From Paenibacillus wynnii (GTDB taxonomy: Bacteria > Bacillota > Bacilli > Paenibacillales > Paenibacillaceae): 64,000 bases of DNA. The notes under the pieces are model-generated. The model did no database searches and had not been told where the DNA came from. It saw only the letters and a list, made by a program, of their open reading frames with translations. Each line of letters begins with the position of its first letter. Positions within the stretch are counted from its first letter, which is position 1. The stretch is from positions 434,001-498,000 of the forward strand of contig NZ_JAUSTK010000001.1 in the NCBI RefSeq assembly GCF_030812855.1, read 5' to 3'. This document shows positions 9,720 to 17,757 of the stretch, piece by piece. Made by a program: the position numbers and the translations under genes.

Positions 9720-9847
9720 AATGATATATACCTCCTCTTATTCTTGTTAGCGTAACCTGTATTACTTCTTCTCTATTATAATTTGCATTTAAAAGGGTGC
9801 AAACTTTTTATGTTTTGTTATTACTTTTTTATTTATTTTCCCAAACA

Positions 9848-9878
9848 AAAGCAACCCACCATTTGTCGGGTTGCTTTA
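9848..9878 (-). terminator. Terminator after the gntP remnant
   Basis: Arms AAAGCAACCC and GGGTTGCTTT with a 10-base loop; on the minus strand it is followed by TTTTG. It is downstream of the gntP fragment. Confidence 0.7.
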
Positions 9879-10238
9879 ATCGCATCAATAACAGACAAAT
9901 TGAAATATTTCTTGTACATCCAGAAGCCCGGATCGTTACGGCAATACAATTCCTGAAGCTGTCATAACCGTTACGGTTGCAGACCCTAAAGCGAGACGCA
10001 GTACAGCTGCGATAATCCAGGCCAGGATAAGGGGGGATATGTCCAATCCGGTCATTACATCTTTAATGTAATCTGCAACTCCTCTATCAACCAGAGACAG
10101 CTCGGCTGCCATCGATGTTCCTGCAATAGATAAGGTAGCACGATCCGCATAATTAAGTGTTGTTACTATAAACAGCATGATAAGATTTAACCACCGAACC
10201 TTGCTCCTTTTGTAGCTGCTATACACCTGGGCGAACAT
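9862..10238 (-). pseudogene. Mosaic pseudogene: MFS sugar-acid transporter start fused to gntP fragments
   Basis: The first ~50 codons match the N-terminus of MFS hexuronate/glucarate transporters (RWLNLIMLFIVTTLNYADRA, TLSIAGTSMAAEL). The frame then switches to the C-terminal part of a GntP-type gluconate permease (GVADYIKDVMTGLDISPLIL, LRLALGSATVTVMTASGI). It stops at 9936, but immediately beyond, in another frame, the translation NDPGFWMYKKYFNLSVIDAI continues the GntP C-terminus, so a further deletion plus frameshift separates these pieces. The result cannot be a functional transporter. Its 5' end overlaps the glycerate kinase stop by 20 bases. Glycerate kinase next to GntP-type permeases is a common pairing, so an ancestral sugar-acid operon has probably been eroded. 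Confidence 0.8.
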
Positions 10239-11403
10239 TTAGGCGGTCAGTTTCTTCCTGTCGCCAGTACTTTCCCGGTATACTCATGGCACGAATTACG
10301 GAAGATACCGCATGCGAAATCATACTCGGTGAGTTAGCGATCGCTTCCTCCAAGGACATTGGCGATTGAGTAGCCCCTACAATCACGTCGATTCCGATAT
10401 CGTACAGTGCCTGTACATCCGCTGTAATCCCACCCGAAATACAAATAACGGGTTTATTATATTTTTTGGCTAGCTTGGCTACACCGGCAGGTGTTTTTCC
10501 AAAAGCCGTCTGGGCATCTGTTCTACCTTCTCCGGTAATCACAAGATCCGCATCCTTGACCATTTCATCAAAATTTGCAGCTTCCAAAACGATATCAATT
10601 CCGCGGGCCATTCCAGCGTTCAAAAAAGCCATAAGGCCTGCTCCTAATCCTCCGGCAGCACCCGCACCTGCGGTGCTCTCAATCTTAATGCCGAGCTGTA
10701 TCAGAATTTCATCTGCTAAATGCTTCAAGCCCTGATCAAGCAGCTCCACCATTTCTGGAGTCGCTCCTTTTTGTGGCCCAAATACACTCGAAGCTCCCTC
10801 CGGTCCGCACAGAGGATTTGTAACATCACTTGCAATGATAACCTCACAATGAGCGATGCCAGGATGGATTCCGGAGATGTCGATGGTGCGGATTTTAACT
10901 AACTCTCCGCCTCCAAAGCCGATTTCTTCGCCTTGCTCATCTAGAAACCTGACCCCCAAAGCCTGCGCCATCCCAACTCCGCCGTCATTAGTAGCACTAC
11001 CCCCGATTCCAACGACCAACTTGCGGCAACCCAGCTCTAATGCTTGCTTGATTAGCTGACCGGTTCCGTAAGTAGTAGTGGCCAACGGGTTTAGTTCTTC
11101 CTTCTGGAGAAGCATTAACCCAGAGGCTGAAGCCATCTCAATAACTGCGGATTGGCCTTTTTCCAGCACGCCATAAACTGCAGTAACCGGCTTGCCTAAC
11201 GGACCGATAACCTCCAGTTCACGGAATTCGCCGTGTGTGGCACTAACCATAGCTTCTACTGTACCTTCTCCACCATCCGCAATTGGAATCTTGTGAATTT
11301 CCGCTTCGGGCAGCGCTGCTAATACTCCCTGCTCCATAAAGTCTGCAACTTCTTTCGAACTGAGACTGCCTTTATAGGAATCAGGTACGATCAAGACTTT
11401 CAT
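10219..11403 (-). CDS. Glycerate kinase (GarK/GlxK family)
   Basis: 394 residues. Phosphorylates D-glycerate to 2-phosphoglycerate in sugar-acid and glyoxylate catabolism. Signatures: MKVLIVPDSYKGSLSSKEVA at the N-terminus, PIADGGEGTVEAM (~45), VGIGGSATNDGGVGMAQALG (~120), ASDVTNPLCGPEGASSVFGPQKG, GAGAAGGLGAGL and VITGEGRTDAQTAFGKTP near the C-terminus. The open frame extends 15 codons further, but the ATG at 11401-11403 has GGGAG seven bases upstream and matches the family start exactly. It is followed by a degraded permease (see the pseudogene at 9862-10238), so its substrate supply may now come from elsewhere. Confidence 0.93.
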   Translation of the reverse strand: MKVLIVPDSYKGSLSSKEVADFMEQGVLAALPEAEIHKIPIADGGEGTVEAMVSATHGEFRELEVIGPLGKPVTAVYGVLEKGQSAVIEMASASGLMLLQKEELNPLATTTYGTGQLIKQALELGCRKLVVGIGGSATNDGGVGMAQALGVRFLDEQGEEIGFGGGELVKIRTIDISGIHPGIAHCEVIIASDVTNPLCGPEGASSVFGPQKGATPEMVELLDQGLKHLADEILIQLGIKIESTAGAGAAGGLGAGLMAFLNAGMARGIDIVLEAANFDEMVKDADLVITGEGRTDAQTAFGKTPAGVAKLAKKYNKPVICISGGITADVQALYDIGIDVIVGATQSPMSLEEAIANSPSMISHAVSSVIRAMSIPGKYWRQEETDRLNVRPGV

Positions 11404-11718
11404 TCCATCACTCCCAGCGCTTCCTGTCCTGTATCCAAACCAAAGCACCGAACGAAGACACTAGCCGACATCTTCGTTGGTGACACTTATACAATTACAG
11501 CATTGGTTTAGCGGACGTCATGTAAACAATAGGTGGGCGGGACTGACTATTAACATTCAGAGCTCAATACAATCTGAATCTTTGAGCCTTCTTGCAACAG
11601 TTGTCCCGCTTCTTTCTCTATGCTTAAACTATACTCCCCTGTAACTATTTTCACATTGTTCCACTCCCACAATTTTAGGCCCATATTTACTTGAATTGTT
11701 AGAAGATGAACGCCAAAT
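11404..11718. other. Intergenic region, no confident gene
   Basis: About 315 bases. A 45-codon minus-strand frame (11550-11684) encodes GLKLWEWNNVKIVTGEYS and a charged tail, which looks protein-like but has no ribosome site and no family I recognise. It may be a fragment of a lost gene. The upstream extension of that frame runs through the terminator at 11719-11749 and is not credible. Confidence 0.4.
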
Positions 11719-11749
11719 AAAAAAGCTGCCCGAACCATCGGACAGCTTT
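11719..11749 (-). terminator. Terminator after the aldo/keto reductase
   Basis: Stem AAAGCTGTCCG / CGGGCAGCTTT on the minus strand, followed by TTTTT, 15 bases past the aldo/keto reductase stop. Confidence 0.85.
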
Positions 11750-11763
11750 CCCAAAATAAGAAC

Positions 11764-12669
11764 TTAAATCATGTCGAGCGGAACCTTCCATGAAGGCATC
11801 TGAAAGGCGTCATCAAGCCTCCAATGCTCCTCTGCGGTCAATTGCAGCAACCCTGCAGAAGCATTTTCAATCACATGCTCACGCGAGGAAGCTTTCGGAA
11901 TCGCCATAACATCACCCTCCCGAGTCGTCCAGGCAAGTAAAATTTGTAGAGGTGAAGCATTATGTTTCTTTGCTATCTCCTGAACAATCTCATTTTCGAC
12001 CAATCCTTTACGCAACGATCCGGCCTGAGCCAAAGGCGAATAGGCCATAATAGGCATTCTACGGCTTCGCTGCCATGGCAGCAGGTCGTATTCAATACCG
12101 CGCGACCCTAAATGGTATAACACCTGGTTAGTAACACAATGGGTTCCTCTCGAAATACGGGTTAGTTCCTTCATATCCTCTGTATCAAGGTTGGATACGC
12201 CCCATCTTGCTATTTTTCCCTGAGTAACCAATTGTTCCATACCCTCCACCGTTTCTTCGAGAGGGATATTCCCGCGCCAATGCAGCAGGTATAGATCCAG
12301 ATAATCGGTTCCGAGCCGTCTCAGGCTTTCCTCACAGCTCGTGACGATTCTCTCTTGACCCGCGTTGTGCGGATACACCTTAGAGACCAGAAACACCTCC
12401 TCACGTATTCCTTTAATAGCTTCGCCAACCAGCAATTCAGACTTGCCATCCCCATACATTTCAGCCGTATCAATAAGATCCATTCCCAGTTCTACACCAA
12501 GTCTAAGAGCAGAAATCTCACCTTCTCGATCAAATGTGGAATCACCCATGAACCAGGTTCCCTGTCCGATTCTGGGTACCGTAGCTCCATCGGCAAGTGT
12601 AATTCTCGACATACGGTTTGCATGTGCAATCTCAGCTAAGTCTGGTTTTGTACTCTTGTACATATTCAT
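11764..12669 (-). CDS. Aldo/keto reductase
   Basis: 301-residue AKR superfamily TIM-barrel oxidoreductase using NAD(P)H. Catalytic tetrad regions are visible: LIDTAEMYGDGKSELLVGEA (Asp and Tyr), VSKVYPHN (Lys) and YLLHWRGNIP (His). Further motifs are RWGVSNLD, NQVLYHLGSRGIE and the cofactor-binding IPKASSREHVIENA. The length and the DLYLLHW pattern suit the general YeaE/YtbE-like AKR branch; the physiological substrate cannot be told. Stands alone, with its own terminator downstream. Confidence 0.88.
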   Translation of the reverse strand: MNMYKSTKPDLAEIAHANRMSRITLADGATVPRIGQGTWFMGDSTFDREGEISALRLGVELGMDLIDTAEMYGDGKSELLVGEAIKGIREEVFLVSKVYPHNAGQERIVTSCEESLRRLGTDYLDLYLLHWRGNIPLEETVEGMEQLVTQGKIARWGVSNLDTEDMKELTRISRGTHCVTNQVLYHLGSRGIEYDLLPWQRSRRMPIMAYSPLAQAGSLRKGLVENEIVQEIAKKHNASPLQILLAWTTREGDVMAIPKASSREHVIENASAGLLQLTAEEHWRLDDAFQMPSWKVPLDMI

Positions 12670-12764
12670 ATTAAAGACCCCTTACCAGAAAGGATTGTTT
12701 ACTTATTATACTTACCACGTTCTTTCATTCAAAACATTGCATCCTTGTCCAAATATAAAACGTT

Positions 12765-13082
12765 TTAGTCAACCAGCTTTAGCCCTACTGCCGCACCGAG
12801 GATCATTACGATAAATAGCACACGCCGAAAGTCTCTAGATTCTCCATACAGAAACATCCCCAAAATGGCCCCGCCGGAAGCACCTATACCCGTCCATATC
12901 GCGTAAGCAGTACTCATTGGCAATGTTCTCATCACTAGTGACAAAAAGAGAAAACTCCCTCCAAAGCCTAAACAAAGTAAACAAATCGCTTGCCAACTAC
13001 GATCTCTGTTCAGCTTATTCATCATCGCCACCCCAAATATCTCTAACACTCCTGCCACAATCAGAGATAACCATGCCACCAT
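12765..13082 (-). CDS. SMR family transporter, second subunit (YkkD/Gdx-like)
   Basis: 105 residues, four transmembrane helices, small multidrug resistance family. The essential membrane Glu is in VAGVLEIFGVAMMNKL (residue ~14), and the dimer-packing glycine motif is in AIWTGIGASGGAILGMF. I start it at the ATG 13080-13082 after GAGGGGGG; the longer frame includes 12 extra residues with no family match. It follows another SMR gene on the same strand, 200 bases downstream, so the two probably form a heterodimeric exporter. The guanidine-I riboswitch ahead of the pair points to guanidinium export rather than general drug resistance. Confidence 0.9.
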   Translation of the reverse strand: MVAWLSLIVAGVLEIFGVAMMNKLNRDRSWQAICLLCLGFGGSFLFLSLVMRTLPMSTAYAIWTGIGASGGAILGMFLYGESRDFRRVLFIVMILGAAVGLKLVD

Positions 13083-13166
13083 AAAACCCCCCTCATACAT
13101 GCAAAAAAGTAAATTCATTTTCTATCCTATAAAAGCCTCAGGCTCACGAAGTTCGCGAGCCGAATT

Positions 13167-13268
13167 CGAGCCGAATTGTTGTATAAAGTGCAGGATTCTA
13201 GCTGCTTTCAGTGCCTCACGAGCCGAATTGTTGCACAAAGTGCAGGATTCCTGCTTCTTTCGGGGCTC
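13167..13268. repeat. Two direct repeats of ~52 bp between the SMR genes
   Basis: Two adjacent units beginning CGAGCCGAATTGTTG at 13167 and 13219, each followed by AAAGTGCAGGATTC and a C/T-rich tail. They differ at about ten positions. Read on the minus strand, the core TGCACTTTGTGCAACAA matches the dispersed intergenic element found at 9.0, 24.3 and 39.2 kb. Confidence 0.65.
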
Positions 13269-13283
13269 ACGAGCTGTAGTCCC

Positions 13284-13619
13284 TTAACTAACCGATTTTT
13301 CTTTGGTTACCCGTTTTAATCCTACAACCCCAGTAAGTAGAACGAGCACCAGAGCAAGCTTAGCCAAACTGAGCGCCTCTTCGAAAATAATAATTTCTGC
13401 CATGATGGTACCGGCTGTTCCAAGCCCTACAAAAACAGAATATACGGTACCGATAGGCAGCTTCCTCCCAGCCGAAATTAAGACATAGAAACTTATCAGT
13501 ATAGCTATAGCTGTCACGAGCCACTCCAAGACTGTGGAAGCATGCTTCAGCCCAATGACCCAGACGACCTCGAAAAAAGCGGCGCCAAATACCTTTGCCC
13601 AACCCAAATTATTGTTCAT
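13284..13619 (-). CDS. SMR family transporter, first subunit (YkkC/Gdx-like)
   Basis: 111-residue four-helix SMR protein. The conserved membrane Glu is in AFFEVVWVIGLKHA (~17) and the glycine packing motif is in VFVGLGTAGTIMAEI. The open frame reaches 13694, but that upstream part lies inside the riboswitch terminator; the ATG at 13617-13619 is preceded by GGGAGGGAAGGG and gives the family start MNNNLGWAKVF. It is the first gene after the guanidine-I riboswitch and is followed by a second SMR gene. Paired SMR subunits controlled by this riboswitch class export guanidinium in exchange for protons. Confidence 0.92.
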   Translation of the reverse strand: MNNNLGWAKVFGAAFFEVVWVIGLKHASTVLEWLVTAIAILISFYVLISAGRKLPIGTVYSVFVGLGTAGTIMAEIIIFEEALSLAKLALVLVLLTGVVGLKRVTKEKSVS

Positions 13620-13674
13620 ACCCTTCCCTCCCATCGAAAGTAAATTTACGATTAACTTTTGGCAGACTGACAAC

Positions 13675-13810
13675 AAAAAAGCCCGAAAGGCCATCGTCAG
13701 TTGACGATACCTCCCGGGCTTTTATCCCTCCGTGTAGACACGGACGATTCTTGTCCGTGCGTTTTCCCTCGGACCAGACCAACCGTAACCAGCTGCGGAA
13801 CCCTAGAAAA
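13675..13810 (-). promoter_or_regulatory. Guanidine-I (ykkC class) riboswitch with terminator
   Basis: On the minus strand the conserved elements of the ykkC/guanidine-I aptamer appear in order: CTAGGGTTCCGCAGC, GGTCTGGTCCGAGGGAAAAC, GCACGGAC paired with GTCCGTG, and ACGGAGGGATAAAAGCCCGG. The AAAAGCCCG arm can alternatively pair with CGGGCTTTTTT at 13675-13685, forming an intrinsic terminator. This is the classic off-state attenuator: ligand-bound aptamer sequesters the arm and lets transcription reach the SMR genes. Recognition rests on the consensus motifs; the downstream genes fit the known regulon. Confidence 0.95.
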
Positions 13811-13917
13811 CAAAACAATCTTTTAAGTTACATCGTATGTTAGCAAATCCAGCAGACAAAAGCAACCCTATCAGCCAGTCAGCCCATCAGACGATAGAGC
13901 AGAACTCTTTATTATCA

Positions 13918-15921
13918 TTATTGTTTCTCCAGCAGGATCAAAATCCCCCAAGGCTCCAAGCTTAGCTTCTCATCCTTATTGACTTCAACTCCGCTTAAAA
14001 GCTCAGTTCCCTCAGCATGTGTGTGCGTAAATGAAACCGCAGCATTCGAATAGTTGAAGTAATATCGCACGGTTTGTTGAGCCTGATTCGTCCCCGTTTT
14101 CACAATAATTGGGAATGACAGATCTTGATCACTGCCCCATAATCTAGCCTCTTTCACAGTGGACTTCAGCACACTTCCCACCATAGCAGAGCTTGCCATA
14201 CAACCAATATAAGTAGCTGTTCCTAAGCCGTAACGGTTACGTGTAACCGCGGCATAATTACCCCACTCCGAATGATCATAGCTAAGCAGCACCTCTGCAG
14301 TGGTCGGAGTAATCAACTCCATCCATGTTTCCACATGATTATCTTCAGCTCCGATGTCCGCATGCTCACTCTTCAAAAGTACTTCGTGCGGGCTAACGAA
14401 CAGGCTGTACCCTATGCCGCAAGCCTCACTAATGATGCCTGGCTGCTCTACGGTACGGACTTTGACGACCTCGTCGGTGAAGCCGCTTTTGAAGGAATAC
14501 ACCACATGCCCGCCCTGTTTCACATAAACATTCAACCGTTCCAAATCAGCGTCGGGAGCAGCATAGAGCGCCGGAACAACGATCATACTGTACTGGTCTA
14601 ACTCCTTAAAAGAAGGCTGTATAAAATCGCATTCAATGTTCATTCGGTACAGTTCGTCATACAGCCAGCGAACAACATCATTGTACGTCTTTCCGTCCGG
14701 CAGCTTGAACCATTCCATTGCCGTTAACGCCTCATTGCTGACCATAACCGCAACCTTATTTTCCTTTCGCAGACCCGCCAGCTGATTGCTTAATGCCTGA
14801 AAATCCCTGCCGATAGTCTTCGCTTCGTTGTATACCGGGTTCGGCTTGAAGTCGTGGCTGAGCAGTCCTTTCCAATACGTTTCAAATGAATTATGAATGG
14901 AATGCCAGTGCCAGTAAGCTACCATATCCGCACCAGAGGCGAGATGACTGAAAGCCTGAAGTCTTAATTGACCCGGATACGGTGTCCACTGGGGAAAAGC
15001 TTGTGCTTGTGTTTCAAGGACAAGATAATTTCTGCGCTTCAGCGAGCGAGCCATATCTCCCCCGAATGAAATCTCTGTCCCCGTCAGCTCGTGCTGAGAA
15101 GGATGATAAATATCAACACCGGCAATATCAAAGGGCTCAGCTGCGGCAAAATGATCCACGGATGGCTGTACGCCAAACGAATATCCGCGCCATTCAAAGT
15201 CAAAGTTCTGCGTCACAAATTGTCCCGGCTGCTTGTACTCATTCACCAATGATACCTGCCAAGCTAAAAAGTTCGTAACCAGTCCGCGCTGGAATCTGGC
15301 AAACTCTGCTCCAAGACTTCCGTTAATGGTCCCCACTACCGAGGGGAAGTCCTCCCAGCTGTTAATCCGGTTACTCCAGTAATCCAGCCCGAACCGGGAA
15401 TTGATGATATCCAGCGAACCGTACTTTTCACGCATATATTTGACGAACTGCAGTTGAACATTGTCCCCAGCCGTATCATAATGCTTCGTTTCGTTATCGG
15501 TCTGATAGCCAATGACCGCAGGATGCTTGCAGACCCGGCTGATCAATTTGCGAATAATTCGCTCGGCATGGAACAGATAGACTGGATTGGTGATATCCAT
15601 GATCTGCCGGGCTCCATAACGTCCGGGACCCTTAGCTGTAACTGCTAGGACATCAGGATGCTCTTTCACCAGCCAAGTTGGAACTGCATACGTAGGAGTC
15701 CCAACAATAACCTCAATCCCAGCGTCATGCATAGCATCCAGCACTTTATCCACCGAAGTGAAGTCGAACACGCCATTTTGCGGTTCATGGGTGCTCCATG
15801 TCGATTCGGCGATACGAACCACATTAATGCCCGCTGCCTTCATCATTGCGATATCTTCATCCAGCCTCTCACAAGGCATATATTCATCGTAATAGGCAAC
15901 ACCGTACCGTAATTTAGACAT
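13918..15921 (-). CDS. GH42 beta-galactosidase
   Basis: 667 residues, the standard three-domain GH42 architecture: TIM barrel (~1-390), glutamine-amidotransferase-like trimerisation domain (~390-600) and a C-terminal beta domain. The N-terminal RYGVAYYDEYMPCERLDEDI and PQNGVFDF are family typical. The acid/base Glu is in YQTDNETKHY (~148) and the nucleophile Glu in LVLETQAQAFPQW (~310). No signal peptide, so it acts in the cytoplasm on imported galactosides (or related arabinosides). It is last in a unit with a sugar ABC transporter, 23 bases after the permease gene, and therefore probably hydrolyses the imported oligosaccharide. Confidence 0.93.
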   Translation of the reverse strand: MSKLRYGVAYYDEYMPCERLDEDIAMMKAAGINVVRIAESTWSTHEPQNGVFDFTSVDKVLDAMHDAGIEVIVGTPTYAVPTWLVKEHPDVLAVTAKGPGRYGARQIMDITNPVYLFHAERIIRKLISRVCKHPAVIGYQTDNETKHYDTAGDNVQLQFVKYMREKYGSLDIINSRFGLDYWSNRINSWEDFPSVVGTINGSLGAEFARFQRGLVTNFLAWQVSLVNEYKQPGQFVTQNFDFEWRGYSFGVQPSVDHFAAAEPFDIAGVDIYHPSQHELTGTEISFGGDMARSLKRRNYLVLETQAQAFPQWTPYPGQLRLQAFSHLASGADMVAYWHWHSIHNSFETYWKGLLSHDFKPNPVYNEAKTIGRDFQALSNQLAGLRKENKVAVMVSNEALTAMEWFKLPDGKTYNDVVRWLYDELYRMNIECDFIQPSFKELDQYSMIVVPALYAAPDADLERLNVYVKQGGHVVYSFKSGFTDEVVKVRTVEQPGIISEACGIGYSLFVSPHEVLLKSEHADIGAEDNHVETWMELITPTTAEVLLSYDHSEWGNYAAVTRNRYGLGTATYIGCMASSAMVGSVLKSTVKEARLWGSDQDLSFPIIVKTGTNQAQQTVRYYFNYSNAAVSFTHTHAEGTELLSGVEVNKDEKLSLEPWGILILLEKQ

Positions 15922-15944
15922 ATTTCATTTCAATTCCTTTCTGC

Positions 15945-16772
15945 TTAGCCTTTGATTGCGCCTTCAGCAATACCCTGCATAATAAACTTTTGGAAGAACG
16001 AATAGATCAGGATCACTGGAAGTGCAGTCAAGACCAACGCCGCCAGAATGAGCGACCATTCCTTGTTATACTCACCAAACAGCGTATTTGTTGACAGAAT
16101 CAACGTATATTTATTCGAATCCGTGAGCATAAGGAGTGGCAGCAAGAAGTCATTCCAGATCCACAAAAAGTCAAGAATGGCGATGGTTACGGTAATCGGC
16201 AGCAGCAGCGGGAAAATAATACGGAAGAACGTCTGAAACTCCCCACAGCCGTCAATTCGCGCCGCTTCCTCCAGTTCGCGGGGGATTGATTTTACAAATC
16301 CATGATACAGGAAGATCGCCATATTTACGCCAAGACCGATATAGATAATGGCCAGTCCATAAGTACTTCCGCTGACATGCAGGTTTTTTGCCATACGGGT
16401 TAATGGAATCATGATGGAATGAAAAGGCACAAGCATGGAAGCGATAAATAAGAAGAAGATCATGCCGCTCAGTTTGCCGCCCGTCCGAGACAGCTTGTAG
16501 CCGGCCAAGGCGGCGCAAAAGACGATACCGCCAATACCGATCAACGAGACAATGACAGAGTTCAGCGTGCTGTTTAATAGATTGATTTTATCAAAAGCCT
16601 GGCTGTAATTCTCAAAATGCAGCTTCGTCGGCAATGCCATAAAGGAAGTGAACATTTCGCCTTGCGTCTTCACCGAATTAATGATAGCCAAATAGATTGG
16701 AAAAAAGGAGATTACTGCGCCGACACATAGAAACAAAGTAATAAATAGGGAGGATGATTTTCTCAGTCTCAT
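15945..16772 (-). CDS. Carbohydrate ABC transporter permease (MalG type)
   Basis: 275 residues with six membrane segments. The cytoplasmic EAA loop that contacts the ATPase is seen at ELEEAARIDGCGEFQTFFRIIFP (~190-210 region), typical of CUT1 family permeases. It starts inside the stop of the preceding permease (ATGA, 4-base overlap), giving strict co-translation. The partner ATPase is not encoded here; CUT1 systems of Gram-positive bacteria often share a multi-substrate MsmX-type ATPase encoded elsewhere. Confidence 0.92.
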   Translation of the reverse strand: MRLRKSSSLFITLFLCVGAVISFFPIYLAIINSVKTQGEMFTSFMALPTKLHFENYSQAFDKINLLNSTLNSVIVSLIGIGGIVFCAALAGYKLSRTGGKLSGMIFFLFIASMLVPFHSIMIPLTRMAKNLHVSGSTYGLAIIYIGLGVNMAIFLYHGFVKSIPRELEEAARIDGCGEFQTFFRIIFPLLLPITVTIAILDFLWIWNDFLLPLLMLTDSNKYTLILSTNTLFGEYNKEWSLILAALVLTALPVILIYSFFQKFIMQGIAEGAIKG

Positions 16773-17653
16773 GCTTCCACCTCTTTTCTCTTCATAACAC
16801 TGATCTGAATAAAGGTGAAGATTAAGATAATCACGAACAAAATGACCGATTTGGCACTGGCATAACCGTACCGAAAGTTATTGGAGAACGCCTCTTCATA
16901 AATATTCATCGTGATAACCTGAGTGCTGCGTCCCGGTCCCCCGCCCGTTAGGCCGTAGACTACTTCGAATACTTTGAAGGCTCCATTTAGAGTAAGGAAG
17001 AAGCAAATCGTAATCGCATGTGTAATCATCGGCATAGTCACACTGCGGAAGGTTTGAAATGGCGTAGCACCATCAATAACGGCCGCTTCCTTTAAGCTTT
17101 GCGGCACACCCTGTAGGGCTGCCAAGTATATAATCATCATGTATCCGACGCCATTCCACAGCGACACGATAATAATCGAATAAAAGGAAACCTGCGGATC
17201 GCCAATCCATAATTGGTCGAGAAAGGTGAATGCCGTCTTCTCAGCGATTTGAGGCAGGACTTGTGAGAATACGAACGTCCACATAAAGGCACTGATAATG
17301 GTACTGATCATATTTGGCATAAAGAAGATGGTGCGAAAAAAACCTTTGGTTCTTACTTTGGATTCAATAAATACAGCTAACACAAGGGCAAATACATTTT
17401 GTAATACGACCATAAACAATACATATTTGAGTGTGAACAGCAGGGAATTCACGAAATCAGGGTCTTCACGCAAAGCTTCAATAAAATTCCCGAGTCCGAT
17501 AAAAGAATAGTCTCTATTCAGTCCGTTCCAGTCTGTAAAGCTATAAAACATACCGCCAATCGTAGGAATCAGCAGAAATAATGTGTAAAAAATAAATGCA
17601 GGCGCGACGAAAGCAAGCAGTGAAAAATACTTTTTGTAGCTAGTGACCGGCAC
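16769..17653 (-). CDS. Carbohydrate ABC transporter permease (MalF type)
   Basis: 294 residues, six membrane segments, CUT1 family. N-terminal VAPAFIFYTLFLLIPTIGGM and YSFTDWNG are typical of LacF/UgpA-like permeases; the EAA loop is LKEAAVIDGATPFQTFRSVT. It is separated from the solute-binding protein gene by ~100 bases that contain a strong hairpin (17689-17732), which may lower permease expression relative to the binding protein. It forms the heterodimeric channel with the overlapping downstream permease. Confidence 0.92.
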   Translation of the reverse strand: MPVTSYKKYFSLLAFVAPAFIFYTLFLLIPTIGGMFYSFTDWNGLNRDYSFIGLGNFIEALREDPDFVNSLLFTLKYVLFMVVLQNVFALVLAVFIESKVRTKGFFRTIFFMPNMISTIISAFMWTFVFSQVLPQIAEKTAFTFLDQLWIGDPQVSFYSIIIVSLWNGVGYMMIIYLAALQGVPQSLKEAAVIDGATPFQTFRSVTMPMITHAITICFFLTLNGAFKVFEVVYGLTGGGPGRSTQVITMNIYEEAFSNNFRYGYASAKSVILFVIILIFTFIQISVMKRKEVEA

Positions 17654-17688
17654 AGTATCCGCCCCTCTCCTATATGTGTATACAGCAA

Positions 17689-17732
17689 CCGGGATGGAGG
17701 AAGAAGGTTATCCCTCTCATCTTCCATCCCGG
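17689..17732 (-). terminator. Intercistronic hairpin between solute-binding protein and permease genes
   Basis: Long stem CCGGGATGGAGGAAGA / TCTTCCATCCCGG with a short loop. On the minus strand no good U-tract follows (TTGCTG), so this looks like an mRNA-stabilising or partial attenuating hairpin rather than a full terminator, as often found after binding-protein genes. Confidence 0.7.
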
Positions 17733-17757
17733 ATCTTTGTTTCTGCTTTCGAATTAC

